Part shown: positions 1 to 9,105 of the stretch, piece after piece
Position numbering within the stretch: the first letter of the stretch is position 1
How the letters are laid out: every line of letters starts with the position of its first letter
Assembly (NCBI RefSeq): GCF_027853915.1
Contig: NZ_JAQGLA010000036.1
Span: 1 to 64,000, forward strand
Source: Saccharopolyspora oryzae
GTDB taxonomy: Bacteria; Actinomycetota; Actinomycetes; Mycobacteriales; Pseudonocardiaceae
DNA: 64,000 nucleotides
Direction: 5' to 3'
Program-made: the position numbers and the translations under genes
Notes under the pieces: generated by a model
Database searches by the model: none
What the model saw: the letters and a program-made list of their open reading frames with translations, nothing else
Told to the model about the DNA's origin: nothing

Positions 1-120
1 TGGGGGCTGCGTCCCGGATGTCAAGCCCGGCCTTGCGGCCGCCCCTTCGGGGTTTGCAGGCTTGACATCCGGTCCGCAACCCCGTTTCGGCTTCATGTCA
101 CGGGGATGACCCGGTGTGGA
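1..120 (+). repeat. Left arm of a ~119-bp inverted repeat flanking the DUF222/HNH gene
   Basis: This stretch matches the reverse complement of 2042-2160 at about 110 of 120 positions, with one single-base gap (counted by eye). Inside the arm is a perfect 14-bp dyad, CCGGATGTCAAGCC at 14-27 and its complement at 59-72. It encloses two smaller GC-rich hairpins (CGGCC-CCGCC-type and CCCCTTCGGGG). The arm reaches the window edge, so its outer limit is unknown. Confidence 0.85.
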
Positions 121-297
121 ATGGCCGCCTGCTGTGAGCCATCGGGTCGCCTTTCTCTCGGGTGGCTGGGGCTGATTTCGGTTCTGTCGTCTGGTGTTTG
201 GTTTGGTCCGGCCGTCGAGTTCGTGTTGTTGGTCTGGGCTCGTTGGGTTGGGTTTGTGGGCGCGTTGGGGTTGCGCCCGGGCTTTCGTGCGCGGGCG

Positions 298-1707
298 TCA
301 TCGGGTGACCTCCGGGGTTCTTGGGGTGGGGATCAGTTCCCGGAGGTTGTCCCAGTAGGCGGCTGGTAGGGCTTTGCCGCCGGGTTGTGGTGTTCTTGTC
401 TTGTCCATGTTGGACGGTGGGGTGAACATCGGGCGTCCTCGGCGCATGGTGATCGACCAGTGCTGGTCGTGGATCCTTCGGTGGTGGTGCGGGCAGAGCA
501 TCACCATGTTGTTGATCTCGGTGGGGCCACCGTCGACCCAGTGCTCGATGTGGTGGGCTTGCGGGGTGCCCGGCGGGCGGTCGCAGCTAGGGAACGCGCA
601 CACGCCGTCTCGTTGGAGGAGCGCTGCGCGGATGTGGGTGGGGGCGGTTCGTTGCGCGGTTCCCACGTCGAGGGGGAGGCTGTCGCTTCCGAGGACCATG
701 GGCAGGACCTCGGCGTCGCAGGCGATGCGGCGGATGTTCTCGGGGGTGATGGACTGCTCGGTGGTCGTCAGGAGGCCGGGCATTTCGCTGGTCAGGCGGT
801 TCTTGAGGTCGTCGAAGTCGATGGTGACCGTCAGGTGGGGGCGCTGGCCGCCGGTGCGCGGCATCTGGTCGGAGTCGAGGGCGAGGTCGACCATTGCCGC
901 GAATCCGTCCGCGTTGCGCTGGCCGACCGTGCGGGGGTCCTTCTCGCCGTTGGTTTCCGGGCGCGGTGCGGCCAGGGGGCGGAGGGCCTCCACGAACTTC
1001 GCGCCGGTCTCGCGGTCCAGGCGGGCTTTGATGACCAGCATGCCGTCGCGGGCAGTTGCGTAGTGGAGTTCGCGAGCCTCGTGCTGGGCGCGTTCGTCCT
1101 GCAGCACTCCCTCGTGGTCGAACACGTACTTGATTCGTTCGGCCAGTTTTGCCAGGTCGCGCGGGCACATTCGGCGTGCGTTCTGGACCAGCAGCGCCTC
1201 GACCTCGTGCGCGCGGTGCTGGGCGGATTCAGGCAGTGCTCGAATGCAGCGCGTGATAATAGTCGCGTGTTCGATTCCCATCGTTCCTTCGGTCAAAGAC
1301 TTGGCCGTGATGGGCAATTCAGCCGGCGACGGTTCGCTGTGCTCGTCCGAGCATGTGGTCACGCCGTTGGCGACTTGGATGCGGTTCTTGGCCTCGCGGG
1401 AATCGATGCGGAGCAAACCCTGCAGCCAGGCTTGAGTGGACCGTGCGCCCTGCTCGGCGAACAGGCGGCGACGGTCCGCTTCGGCGATGAGCGCCAGCTG
1501 CTCCATCCTCGCCTGCCGGATGGAGCGCTCGATCTCAGCAATCCGTGCAGTGAGCTCGACGTTGGAGTACGACGCCGCCTGCGATGACTCCACCCACGGT
1601 CCAACGACCGCAGCACCAGGCACGGACGCATCCGTGGGCGCGGTCGCAGCCACAACTGCCTCGGCGTTCGCGCCGGGAGTCGTGGTGAAGGTGGTCATCG
1701 GTTCCAT
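298..1707 (-). CDS. 13E12-repeat-family protein: DUF222 domain plus HNH endonuclease
   Basis: The 469-residue product has a long DUF222 region (roughly residues 40-330) and a C-terminal HNH nuclease domain. The nuclease part shows CAFPSCD, AHHIEHW and INNMVMLCPHHHRRIHD in order, so the zinc cysteines and the His-His/Asn/His core are intact and a metal-dependent DNA nuclease is expected. Length is normal for the family. ATG at 1707 and a second ATG at 1698 are both possible starts. Members occur in many copies in actinobacterial genomes; in Mycobacterium tuberculosis the REP13E12 copies act as prophage integration targets, but the cellular role is not established. The gene stands alone between two inverted arms (1-120 and 2042-2160), which suggests it travels as a unit. 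Recognition of the family is firm; mobility is inference. Confidence 0.9.
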   Translation of the reverse strand: MEPMTTFTTTPGANAEAVVAATAPTDASVPGAAVVGPWVESSQAASYSNVELTARIAEIERSIRQARMEQLALIAEADRRRLFAEQGARSTQAWLQGLLRIDSREAKNRIQVANGVTTCSDEHSEPSPAELPITAKSLTEGTMGIEHATIITRCIRALPESAQHRAHEVEALLVQNARRMCPRDLAKLAERIKYVFDHEGVLQDERAQHEARELHYATARDGMLVIKARLDRETGAKFVEALRPLAAPRPETNGEKDPRTVGQRNADGFAAMVDLALDSDQMPRTGGQRPHLTVTIDFDDLKNRLTSEMPGLLTTTEQSITPENIRRIACDAEVLPMVLGSDSLPLDVGTAQRTAPTHIRAALLQRDGVCAFPSCDRPPGTPQAHHIEHWVDGGPTEINNMVMLCPHHHRRIHDQHWSITMRRGRPMFTPPSNMDKTRTPQPGGKALPAAYWDNLRELIPTPRTPEVTR

Positions 1708-2496
1708 GACTCAAGTATCCCAAGCATCGAACACAATTTCGAGCACTTAAGGGTCGCACGATCCGGTGATCCACGAGCGTCAGGCGGTTCACGCTGTGGC
1801 GAACCGCGCTGGTCAGATCTGAAAGTTCTTTCAGTGGGCCAGAATCAGCCGCGCGGAAACTGAAAGCGACACCAAACGACGGTCCGCCTAAGAACGACCC
1901 CGATCAGCCCAGCCTCGCTCCGGCCGGTCCTGCTCCAGCCGCCAACTCGCCGAACGCGCCCAACCACCAACAACGAAACCAAAACCAGCCTCAACCGCCC
2001 CGAAAACGGCCACCGCGAAGTCGAAGACGAGCAAAGCCGATCCCACACCAGGCCATCCCCGTGACATAAAGCCAAAACGGGGCTGCGGCCCGGATGTCAA
2101 GCCTGAAACCCCGAAGGGGCGGCCGCCAGGCCGGGCTTGACCTCCGGGACGCAGCCCCCACAATCCACCAAACACGGGGATGGCCCCACTGACAACGGAA
2201 CACCCAAAAGTCCCAGCCACAACGGCAACAGAAAAGCAAACGACGAAAAGCCTTGCAGCCACGACCAAACCACGCTAGCCTCGCAACCGAGCCCCGGATG
2301 GGCCTACACATGGAGGTAGCGGCTTCTAAAGCCACCATCGAGCTGCGACACGAGTAAGTGTCCCGCATCTGGTTACGTCGGACTGCAAAGACGTGCGGTC
2401 CAACGTGCCTGCCTCCACGTCCCTGGCCCGCGGGGCTCCAGTGTGTCTGCATCTCGGTGCAAAACCTCCGATCGCTCAAGATCAGGAAAGGTGTGC
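1708..2496. other. Intergenic region between the HNH gene and the reductase-hemerythrin gene
   Basis: I see no convincing gene in these ~790 bases. It holds the right arm of the inverted repeat (2042-2160), a small dyad CTGAAAG-TT-CTTTCAG at 1819-1834, and a 13-bp inverted pair GGCCATCCCCGTG (2051-2063) and CACGGGGATGGCC (2173-2185) that brackets most of the right arm. The stretch 1860-2040 is C/A-rich on the plus strand, the mirror image of the G/T-rich stretch at 120-300, so the symmetry around the HNH gene may extend beyond the recognisable repeat. Confidence 0.6.
2042..2160 (-). repeat. Right arm of the inverted repeat flanking the DUF222/HNH gene
   Basis: The reverse complement matches 1-120 at about 110 positions with one gap. 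The inner dyad is retained (GATGTCAAGCC near 2092-2102 facing GGCTTGACC near 2133-2141, with one change). The arm lies about 335 bases upstream of the HNH start codon, while the left arm lies about 180 bases past its stop. Confidence 0.85.
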
Positions 2497-3441
2497 ATGA
2501 CCGAGAAAGAGACAACCGACAACTTCGACGTCCGAGCCTTCAACAACCAGGTGATGGCGGAGTTCCGAAGGAACGAAGGAAAGCTGACCGGCTGGATGGA
2601 GGGCTGGTCGGTGTGCATCCTGACGACAACGGGTGCCCGCACCGGCAAGCGCAGGGAAACCCCGCTCGGCTACTTCGAGATCGAAGGTCAACCGCTGGTC
2701 GTGGCCTCGGTGATGGGTGGCCCGAAGAACCCGGCCTGGTACCACAACATCCGCAAGAACCCGCAGGTCACGGTCGAGACCGGCGCTGAAACCTACGAGG
2801 CGATCGCAACCATCGAGACCGGTGCGCGACGCGATCACCTCTTCGCCGCGGTGGCGGAGCAGAACGAGGGAATGCGCGAGTACCAGAGGAAGACGACGAG
2901 AGTCCTCCCGGTGGTCACCCTGCGCCGAATCGACCCGATGTCCACTCAGGACTCCCCGGGTGAGGAACGAGTCCGAGGTCTGGGCGATTTCCTGGTAGAA
3001 GCCCACGACTGGCTGCGCACGGAACTAGCGGAACTCCACCGCCAACTGGACGAGATCATCGAGGGCAACACCGACCCCGATCTCGTCCGCCCGAAGCCGA
3101 GCCTGGCCCAGCAACTGCGAACGCACTGCACGGAGTTCTGCGCAGCCCTGAAGCAGCACCACACCGGCGAAGACCAGGGCGCCTTCCCCATGCTGACCCA
3201 GCAGTTCCCAGACCTAGCCCCAGTGCTGGAAAGGCTCGGCGAGGAGCACGCCGTCGTATCCAGGCTGCAGAACGAGATCCGCCAGCTCGTCGACGAGTAC
3301 GTACCGGGCAAGACCAACCCGGCGAAGCTGAAGAGCCACCTCGAGACCCTGACCCAAGACCTCGAAGCCCACTTCACCTACGAGGAGAAAACGATCGTCA
3401 CCGCCCTCAACACCCTCGGCCCAGCCCCGAACATCCCGTGA
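2497..3441 (+). CDS. Deazaflavin-dependent nitroreductase-like domain fused to a hemerythrin domain
   Basis: The 314-residue product joins two domains. Residues ~10-135 are of the Ddn/F420-dependent quinone-reductase fold, with the family signature TTTGARTGKRRETPLGYFE followed by a GGPKNPAWYHNIRKNP block. Residues ~150-300 are a hemerythrin-like four-helix bundle with likely iron ligands in AHDWLRTEL, KQHHTGEDQG, EEHAVVSRL and HFTYEEK. The start is ATG 2497, because AGGAAAGG at 2484-2491 sits five bases before it; an upstream in-frame ATG at 2443 lacks such a site. The first domain is expected to use reduced F420 to reduce quinones or nitro compounds, and the second to bind O2, NO or another oxidant through a di-iron centre. 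Fusions of this kind are known in actinobacteria, but their substrate is not. Confidence 0.85.
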   Translation: MTEKETTDNFDVRAFNNQVMAEFRRNEGKLTGWMEGWSVCILTTTGARTGKRRETPLGYFEIEGQPLVVASVMGGPKNPAWYHNIRKNPQVTVETGAETYEAIATIETGARRDHLFAAVAEQNEGMREYQRKTTRVLPVVTLRRIDPMSTQDSPGEERVRGLGDFLVEAHDWLRTELAELHRQLDEIIEGNTDPDLVRPKPSLAQQLRTHCTEFCAALKQHHTGEDQGAFPMLTQQFPDLAPVLERLGEEHAVVSRLQNEIRQLVDEYVPGKTNPAKLKSHLETLTQDLEAHFTYEEKTIVTALNTLGPAPNIP

Positions 3442-3522
3442 GCCGGCCGAGGAATTGAGCGAAACGGCTCTGGCCGTCCCGGCGCTGCGCTAGGTTCGCC
3501 CGGCAGCTGATCTTGGGGGTTG

Positions 3523-6133
3523 ATGGGCATGGGGGCAGGCGACCTGTCGGGAGCGGATTCCTCATCTGTCGAGGAGTTGCTCAACCGGGCGTTCGAGCGT
3601 CGTGAGCCGCTCTTGCTGGAAAACGACCAGGTGGTCCGAGCGTCGTTCATCGCCGAACTCGTGGTTGCGTCTTCTGAGCGCGGACCTGGCCCGGCTCTGG
3701 AGTTGATCGGCGCTCGGATCACCGGCGATGTGGATCTGTCGGACTGCTCGGTGTCCGTCCCGATGGTTTTCCGGAACTGCCGGTTCGAAGGCGATCTGGT
3801 GCTCGACGATGCCAGCACATCGCGGATCCACCTGGAGAACTGCGAGATCGGCACGGTTCGGGCCGCCCGGCTTCGATGCGAAGGGCCGCTGTGGCTTCGC
3901 AGACTGCGCAAGGCTGTTCACGTCGATCTGGAAGACGCGCGCATCGCTGGAGAAGTGGACCTGCAGGGCAGCAGGGTCAACAACACCAGCGGTATCGCGG
4001 TGAACCTCACGACCGCGCACATCGATGGTGATCTGGTCGTGAAGAACACCGATCTGCGCGGCACACTTCATCTCCCCGGGGCAGTGGTGAGCGGTGCCCT
4101 GCTGCTGGAGCTCGCGATAGCCGCCAATCCGGGCGGTGTCGCGGTCGATGGCACGTCAGCGAGCCTCTTTGGGATTGGACGCGAGAGGGGCCAGGTTCAA
4201 CGGGAAGGTTCGGTTCGCCGGGGCACGGCTGGGCGGTGATCTGAACCTGCAGAGCGCGCAGCACGACCACCCCGATGCTTGCGCGATCGACTTCAGCGGT
4301 GCGGAGATTCGCGGTTCTGCCCATCTGCGTTCGGGTTTCTCCTGCCGCGGCGTTCTGGACTACCGGCACGCCACGATCACCGGTCAGCTCCGGCTGGACA
4401 GAGCGGCGATCACCTCCCCGCATTCGAGCTCGGGCATGGTGATCGCCCTGGACTGGGCGGGCATCGCTGGTGGGGTCGAGGCGACCGAACCCGTTGTGGT
4501 CGACGGGGTGATCAACCTCGTCGGTACTCGCGTCGGCGGTGTCTTCAGAATCCGGGACGGCCAGTTGACCGGGAGGGGAGGACGCGCGATCAACGCCGTC
4601 GCCGCATCGTTCGGTGCCGGTTTCCGGTTGGAAGGCGGGTCCAGGCTTTCGGGTGCGGTGCGCGTCGCGACCTGCACGATCAGCGGTGACGTGGTGCTCG
4701 ACGGTGTCGAAGGCACGTCCTTCGACCTTTCGAACAGCACGGTCAGCGGTCTCGTGTCGATCTGCAACGGCAAGCTGATGTCCCAGGGCGGCGACGCCTT
4801 GCGCATCGCGACCAGCGAAGTGTCCGGCGACTTGAAGCTCGCCGGCTTGGAGCTGGCAGGGGATGGTTGCGAGCCCGAGGACGGTGGCGATGCGGGGAAG
4901 TCTTCGGTCGATCTGCTCGTTGCGACCGCGCACCTGTCCGACACGACGATCCGGGGTCGTCTGCATGCGGGGACGGGTTTTCGCTGTTCGGGTGAGGTTC
5001 GCCTCGTCAACCTGGTGGTACCGCACGTCACGTTCCACGGCGCCGTCCTGGAAGCACCTGGCGAGCTCGTGATCAGTGCTTCGAATCTGACGGTGGACAC
5101 CGTGGTTCTCTCGAAGATCTCCGCGGACGGCGGCGTTGTGCTCGCGTCGTCGGAGATCAGGCACGTTCTGCGAATCACCGAAGCGGCGGTCACCGGTGGT
5201 GCGCGGAGGATGGACCTGGAGGAAGTGGGTTCGTTCTCGCTCGATCTGACCGGCACGACGGTCGGTCGGCAGCTGAACATGGCGGAGAGCTCTTTCGCGG
5301 ACAAGGTCATCCTGGCGGATGCGGTGATCGGCCAGGACGTGCGGCTCGACGACGCCCAGCTCGGCGGGCGCAGCGGGTGTGCGCTCGATGCTGTCCGGCT
5401 CAAAGCCAGTGTGGTCCGACTGCTGCCCGCGGAAATGCCCGGAGGGGCGATTCGCTTGGCCAACGCGCAAGTCGGCTTGTTGGTGGATCGAGCGGCGGCG
5501 TGGCCACGAGAGCACGAGGTCGATCTGGCCGGGTTCAGCTACGAGCGGCTCACCGCAGAGGTGACGTTGCCGGAGCGTCTTTCGTGGCTCGAGCTCGCCA
5601 CGCCGCAGTTCGTGCCGGGGCCGTACGAGCAGCTGGCGAACTGCCTGACCGCTGCGGGGGACAAGGATGGTGCGCGGACGGTCCGCTTGGCCGCCGTGAG
5701 GCGCTCTTATCGCGAGCCGGGGATGCGCGACACCCGGTCCGTCCGCCGGCGGGTCAGGTACGCGCTTCGCCGGGGATGGGGGTTTCTGCAGGATTCGGTG
5801 CTCGGTTACGGATATCGGCCTTCGCGAGCTGTGGTGCTGTTCGTGCTCCTCTGGGGGCTCGGCGGCGCGGCTTTCGCCTTGGGCAGCGGACCGTGTCTTC
5901 TCACCGGGGTGCCCGAACTCGGTCCATGCGCGGTCAAGGCCGACGAACACCCGGCGTGGGACCCGTTCTTGTACGCCTTGGACCTGCTCATCCCGCTCCT
6001 GGATCTCGGGCACGAGAAGGCGTGGGACGTGATCGGTCCGTCCAAGGCGGTCATGTGGGTGCTGATGGTTTCCGGGTGGGTGCTGGCCACCGCGATCATC
6101 GCAGCGGCCAGCAGAACCTTGCGCCGGAACTGA
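3523..6133 (+). pseudogene. Large beta-helix membrane protein gene interrupted by a one-base frameshift
   Basis: Two overlapping frames (3523-4239 and 4136-6133) encode consecutive parts of one protein of about 870 residues. The first frame runs VDGTSASLFG and the second continues LDARGARFNGKVRF; removing one G from the GGG at 4171-4173 joins them exactly. The body is a run of short beta-strand repeats of the type ..GDVDLS..., ..FEGDLVLDDA..., ..GEVDLQGS..., as in pentapeptide-like right-handed beta-helix proteins. Two hydrophobic segments close the protein (AVVLFVLLWGLGGAAFAL and AVMWVLMVSGWVLATAIIAA). Homologues in Streptomyces are often labelled membrane-associated oxidoreductase without biochemical support. 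The first part has TTG 3520, ATG 3523 and ATG 3529 as possible starts. A real mutation and a sequencing error cannot be told apart here. Confidence 0.8.
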
Positions 6134-6219
6134 TCGTTCGATGAAACCCCTGGGTGCTTAACGGGTCGTTGGGTGGGGTAGTGCGATGGGGGTTTGTCGG
6201 CTTTGGGCGGGCGGTGATG

Positions 6220-7269
6220 ATGAAGGCTTTCGTGATGAAGGAGATCGGGCAGGTCGGGTTCGTGGACAAGGCCGTGCCGCGGCCCGGGGCCCGGGATGCT
6301 GTTGTGCGGACGACCAGTGCTCTCATCTGCACTTCGGATTCGCACACCGTCAGGGGCGGGATCGGGCCTCGGGAGGACTTGACGCTCGGTCACGAGGCTG
6401 TTGGCGTCGTGCACGAGGTCGGTGATGAGGTGCGGGACTTCCAGCCGGGGGATCGCGTTCTGGTCGGTGCGATCACTCCGGACTGGGGGAGTTCGGCGGC
6501 GCAGAACGGGCATCCTTCGCAGTCCGGTGAGCCGCTCGGCGGGTTCAAGTTCGCCAACCGCAAGGACGGGGTTTTCGCCGAGTACTTCCACGTCAACGAC
6601 GCCGATGCGAATCTCGCGCGGATTCCGGCGGAGATTCCCGACGAGGCCGCCGTGTACTGCGCGGACATGCTCTCGACGGGGTTCGCCGGTGCGGAGAAGG
6701 GCAACATCCCGATCGGGGGGACCGTCGTCGTGATCGCGCAGGGGCCGGTCGGGTTGATGGCCACGGTGGGGGCGCGGCTCCGCGGGGCCGGGCTCGTCAT
6801 CGGGGTGGAATCCGTTCCCAACAGGCAAGAACTCGCGCGGACCTACGGTGCCGACGAGATCGTGGACTTCACGAAGGAGGACGTCCTCGAGCGCGTCCAG
6901 GAGCTGACCGGGGGCGACGGGGCGGACACCGCGGTGGAGGCGCTCGGTGCCGACGCGACGTTCCAAACCGCTGTGAAGATCACCAAACCCGGCGGGACGA
7001 TCTCCAACATCGGCTACTTCGGCGAAGGCGAGTTCGTGCGCATTCCCCGCGTCGAGTGGGGAGTGGGCATGGCGGAGAAGACGATCGCCACCGCGCTGTG
7101 CCCGGGCGGCAGGTTGCGCATGGAGCGGTTGCTGCGGGTGCTGCGGACCAACCGGGTCGATCCCACGCCCATGACCACCCACAAGTTCCGGTTCGACGAG
7201 ATGGAACGGGCTTTCGAGGTCTCCGATCAGAAGATCGAGGACACCATCAAGGTCCTGGTCACCTTCTAG
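6220..7269 (+). CDS. Zinc-dependent medium-chain alcohol dehydrogenase
   Basis: The protein (349 residues) follows the Thermoanaerobacter brockii type of secondary alcohol dehydrogenase closely: MKAFVMKEIG start, ICTSDSHTV with the zinc cysteine, LGHEAVG with the zinc histidine, ITPDWGSSAAQ, FHVNDADANLARIP, CADM in place of the third-ligand PDM segment, and CPGGRLRMERLL. It should oxidise an alcohol or reduce a ketone or aldehyde. After the nucleotide-binding glycines the second strand ends VIGVESVP; the acidic residue there suggests NAD rather than the NADP used by the T. brockii enzyme. ATG 6217 and ATG 6220 are adjacent; 6220 gives the family-like start. It leads a three-gene operon, with nine bases to the GH15 gene. 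Confidence 0.9.
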   Translation: MKAFVMKEIGQVGFVDKAVPRPGARDAVVRTTSALICTSDSHTVRGGIGPREDLTLGHEAVGVVHEVGDEVRDFQPGDRVLVGAITPDWGSSAAQNGHPSQSGEPLGGFKFANRKDGVFAEYFHVNDADANLARIPAEIPDEAAVYCADMLSTGFAGAEKGNIPIGGTVVVIAQGPVGLMATVGARLRGAGLVIGVESVPNRQELARTYGADEIVDFTKEDVLERVQELTGGDGADTAVEALGADATFQTAVKITKPGGTISNIGYFGEGEFVRIPRVEWGVGMAEKTIATALCPGGRLRMERLLRVLRTNRVDPTPMTTHKFRFDEMERAFEVSDQKIEDTIKVLVTF

Positions 7270-7278
7270 GCGCACGCC

Positions 7279-9105
7279 ATGCTGGATCTCGACCCACCGC
7301 TCAGGCCGGTCCGCAGACCCGGAGGTTACCTGCCGCTCGAGGACCTCGGTCTCATCGGCGACGGTGCGGCGGCAGCGCTCGTCGGCCTCGACGGGTCGAT
7401 CCCGTGGATGTGCGTTCCCCGCTTCGACTCCGACCCGCTGTTCTGCGGTCTGCTGGACCACGCGCGGGGCGGCCACTTCACCGTCCAGCCGGAGGGCCTG
7501 GTCCAGGCCAGGCAGCGGTACGAGCCGGACACCGCGGTGTTGACCACCGACCTGGCCAGCACCACGGGCGCGGTCCGCGTCACCGACGCGCTCGTGGTGC
7601 GGTCAGGGGCCGAGCTCGCCGACGACGCTCCAGCGCAGCGAGCCGAGCTCGTGCGATCCGCCGAGGTCCTGGACGGCGACGTCCGGCTGCGCGCGACCCT
7701 GCAACCCCGCGGCGGTGCGCAGGTCCGTCCGCTGTTCAGCGGCCTGGAACTGCACGTTCCCGGCCGGTCGGACCTGCGCCTGCACCTGCGTTCGAACCGC
7801 CCGCTCAACGGCCTGGACAGCACCCACGAGCTCCACCGCGGCGACCGGCTCGACCTGGTGCTGTCCTGGGGACGCATCCACCGCCACCACCGCCTCGACG
7901 CCGAGCGAATGCTGCGCGACACCGCCGACGCGTGGCGCAGGTGGATGGCGCACTTCGACTACGACGGCCCGGAAGAACCGCTGGTGCGCCGCGCCGCGAT
8001 CACCCTGAAGCTGTGCGACGACTGGGTCAACGGTGCGCTGGTCGCCGCCCCGACGTCGTCGTTGCCCGCGCCGATCGGCGGGATCCGCAACTGGGACTAC
8101 CGCTACACCTGGATCCGGGACGCGGCGTTCACCGTGTTCGCGATGCGCCGCGTCGGCTTCGGCGGCGAAGCCGACGCCTTCCTCGGCTGGGTCCTCGATG
8201 CCTTCGAGCAGAGCCGGATGCCGCGGATCATGTACACACTCGACGGCGGCCCGGTACCCGACGAGGTCGAGGACGCCGAGCTGGAGGGCTACCGGCGTTC
8301 GGCCCCGGTGAGGTGGGGGAACGGCGCGGCCGACCAGCGCCAGCACGACGTCTACGGCGAGGTGCTGGACTGCGCCGACCAGTGGCTGCGCGCGGGCGGA
8401 ACGCTGGAGCCGGCGCTCAGAGCCGGTTTGACCCGGCTCGCCGACACCGCGGCGAAGGCGTGGCGGCAGCCGGACCAGGGCATCTGGGAGGTGCGCAGCG
8501 AAGGCCGGGTGTTCACCTACTCGGCCGGGATGTGCCAGGTCGCGTTGGATCGAGCCGCCGCGATCGGTGATCGCAACGGGCTGTCCGCGCAGGTCGCGAG
8601 CTGGCGGGCCGCGGCGGACAAGCTGCGCCAGCTCATCCTGGACCAGGCGTGGGACGAGCGCGCCCGGACTTTGCGCGAACACCTCGACGGCACCGGCGGT
8701 CTGGACGCGAGCTTGCTGGCGCTCCCGCTGCGCCAGGTCGTGCCGGTCGACCACCCGCGCATGATCGCCACCGCGGATGCCATCGCCGAGCGGCTGTCGG
8801 CCGGCGGCGGCTTGCTCTACCGGTACTTGCACGACCAGTCGGCGGACGGCTTGCCCGGTGACGAAGGCGCGTTCGTGCTGTGCAGCTTCTGGCTGGTCGA
8901 CAACCTGGCGGGCCAGGGGCGGATCGAGGAGGCCGAGCAGCTGTACGCCTCGCTGTGCGCCAGGGCGAGCGCTCTCGGCTTGTTCTCGGAGCAGATCGAT
9001 CCGACCACCGGTGCGTTCATGGGCAACTTCCCGCAGGCGTTCAGCCACATCGGCGTCATCGCCAGCGGGGTGATCCTCTCACGGGTGAAAGCGGGGCTGC
9101 GATGA
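7279..9105 (+). CDS. Glycoside hydrolase family 15 (glucoamylase/trehalase type)
   Basis: This 608-residue cytoplasmic enzyme (no signal peptide) belongs to GH15. It has an N-terminal domain starting GYLPLEDLGLIGDG..LVGLDGSIPWMCVPRFDS and a catalytic barrel with IGGIRNWDYRYTWIRD, DQGIWEVR (the glutamate is the expected general acid) and GDEGAFVLCSFW. Mycobacterial proteins of this architecture are trehalases, so trehalose is a likely substrate, although maltodextrins cannot be excluded. Its stop overlaps the ATG of the following dehydrogenase by four bases, so translation is coupled. Together the two genes suggest release of glucose followed by oxidation after phosphorylation elsewhere. Confidence 0.88.
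   Translation: MLDLDPPLRPVRRPGGYLPLEDLGLIGDGAAAALVGLDGSIPWMCVPRFDSDPLFCGLLDHARGGHFTVQPEGLVQARQRYEPDTAVLTTDLASTTGAVRVTDALVVRSGAELADDAPAQRAELVRSAEVLDGDVRLRATLQPRGGAQVRPLFSGLELHVPGRSDLRLHLRSNRPLNGLDSTHELHRGDRLDLVLSWGRIHRHHRLDAERMLRDTADAWRRWMAHFDYDGPEEPLVRRAAITLKLCDDWVNGALVAAPTSSLPAPIGGIRNWDYRYTWIRDAAFTVFAMRRVGFGGEADAFLGWVLDAFEQSRMPRIMYTLDGGPVPDEVEDAELEGYRRSAPVRWGNGAADQRQHDVYGEVLDCADQWLRAGGTLEPALRAGLTRLADTAAKAWRQPDQGIWEVRSEGRVFTYSAGMCQVALDRAAAIGDRNGLSAQVASWRAAADKLRQLILDQAWDERARTLREHLDGTGGLDASLLALPLRQVVPVDHPRMIATADAIAERLSAGGGLLYRYLHDQSADGLPGDEGAFVLCSFWLVDNLAGQGRIEEAEQLYASLCARASALGLFSEQIDPTTGAFMGNFPQAFSHIGVIASGVILSRVKAGLR

Noticed and set aside
98-301. Small minus-strand frame downstream of the HNH gene
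   Set aside because: It overlaps the inverted repeat arm, has a Thr/Pro/Arg-rich composition and no ribosome site.
2137-2319. Small plus-strand frame next to the right repeat arm
   Set aside because: Composition and lack of a ribosome site argue against coding; it starts inside the repeat.
2319-2345. GGCTTCTAAAGCC hairpin that could suggest a tRNA anticodon arm
   Set aside because: No T-arm sequence of the GGTTCGA type and no acceptor pairing were found nearby.
4007-6013. 668-codon minus-strand frame opposite the beta-helix protein
   Set aside because: The plus strand shows regular beta-helix repeats and membrane helices; the antisense translation has no recognisable domain.
3523-6133. Two separate genes, 3523-4239 and 4136-6133
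   Set aside because: The end of the first and the start of the second fit into one continuous repeat pattern after removal of one base, so a frameshift is the better reading.
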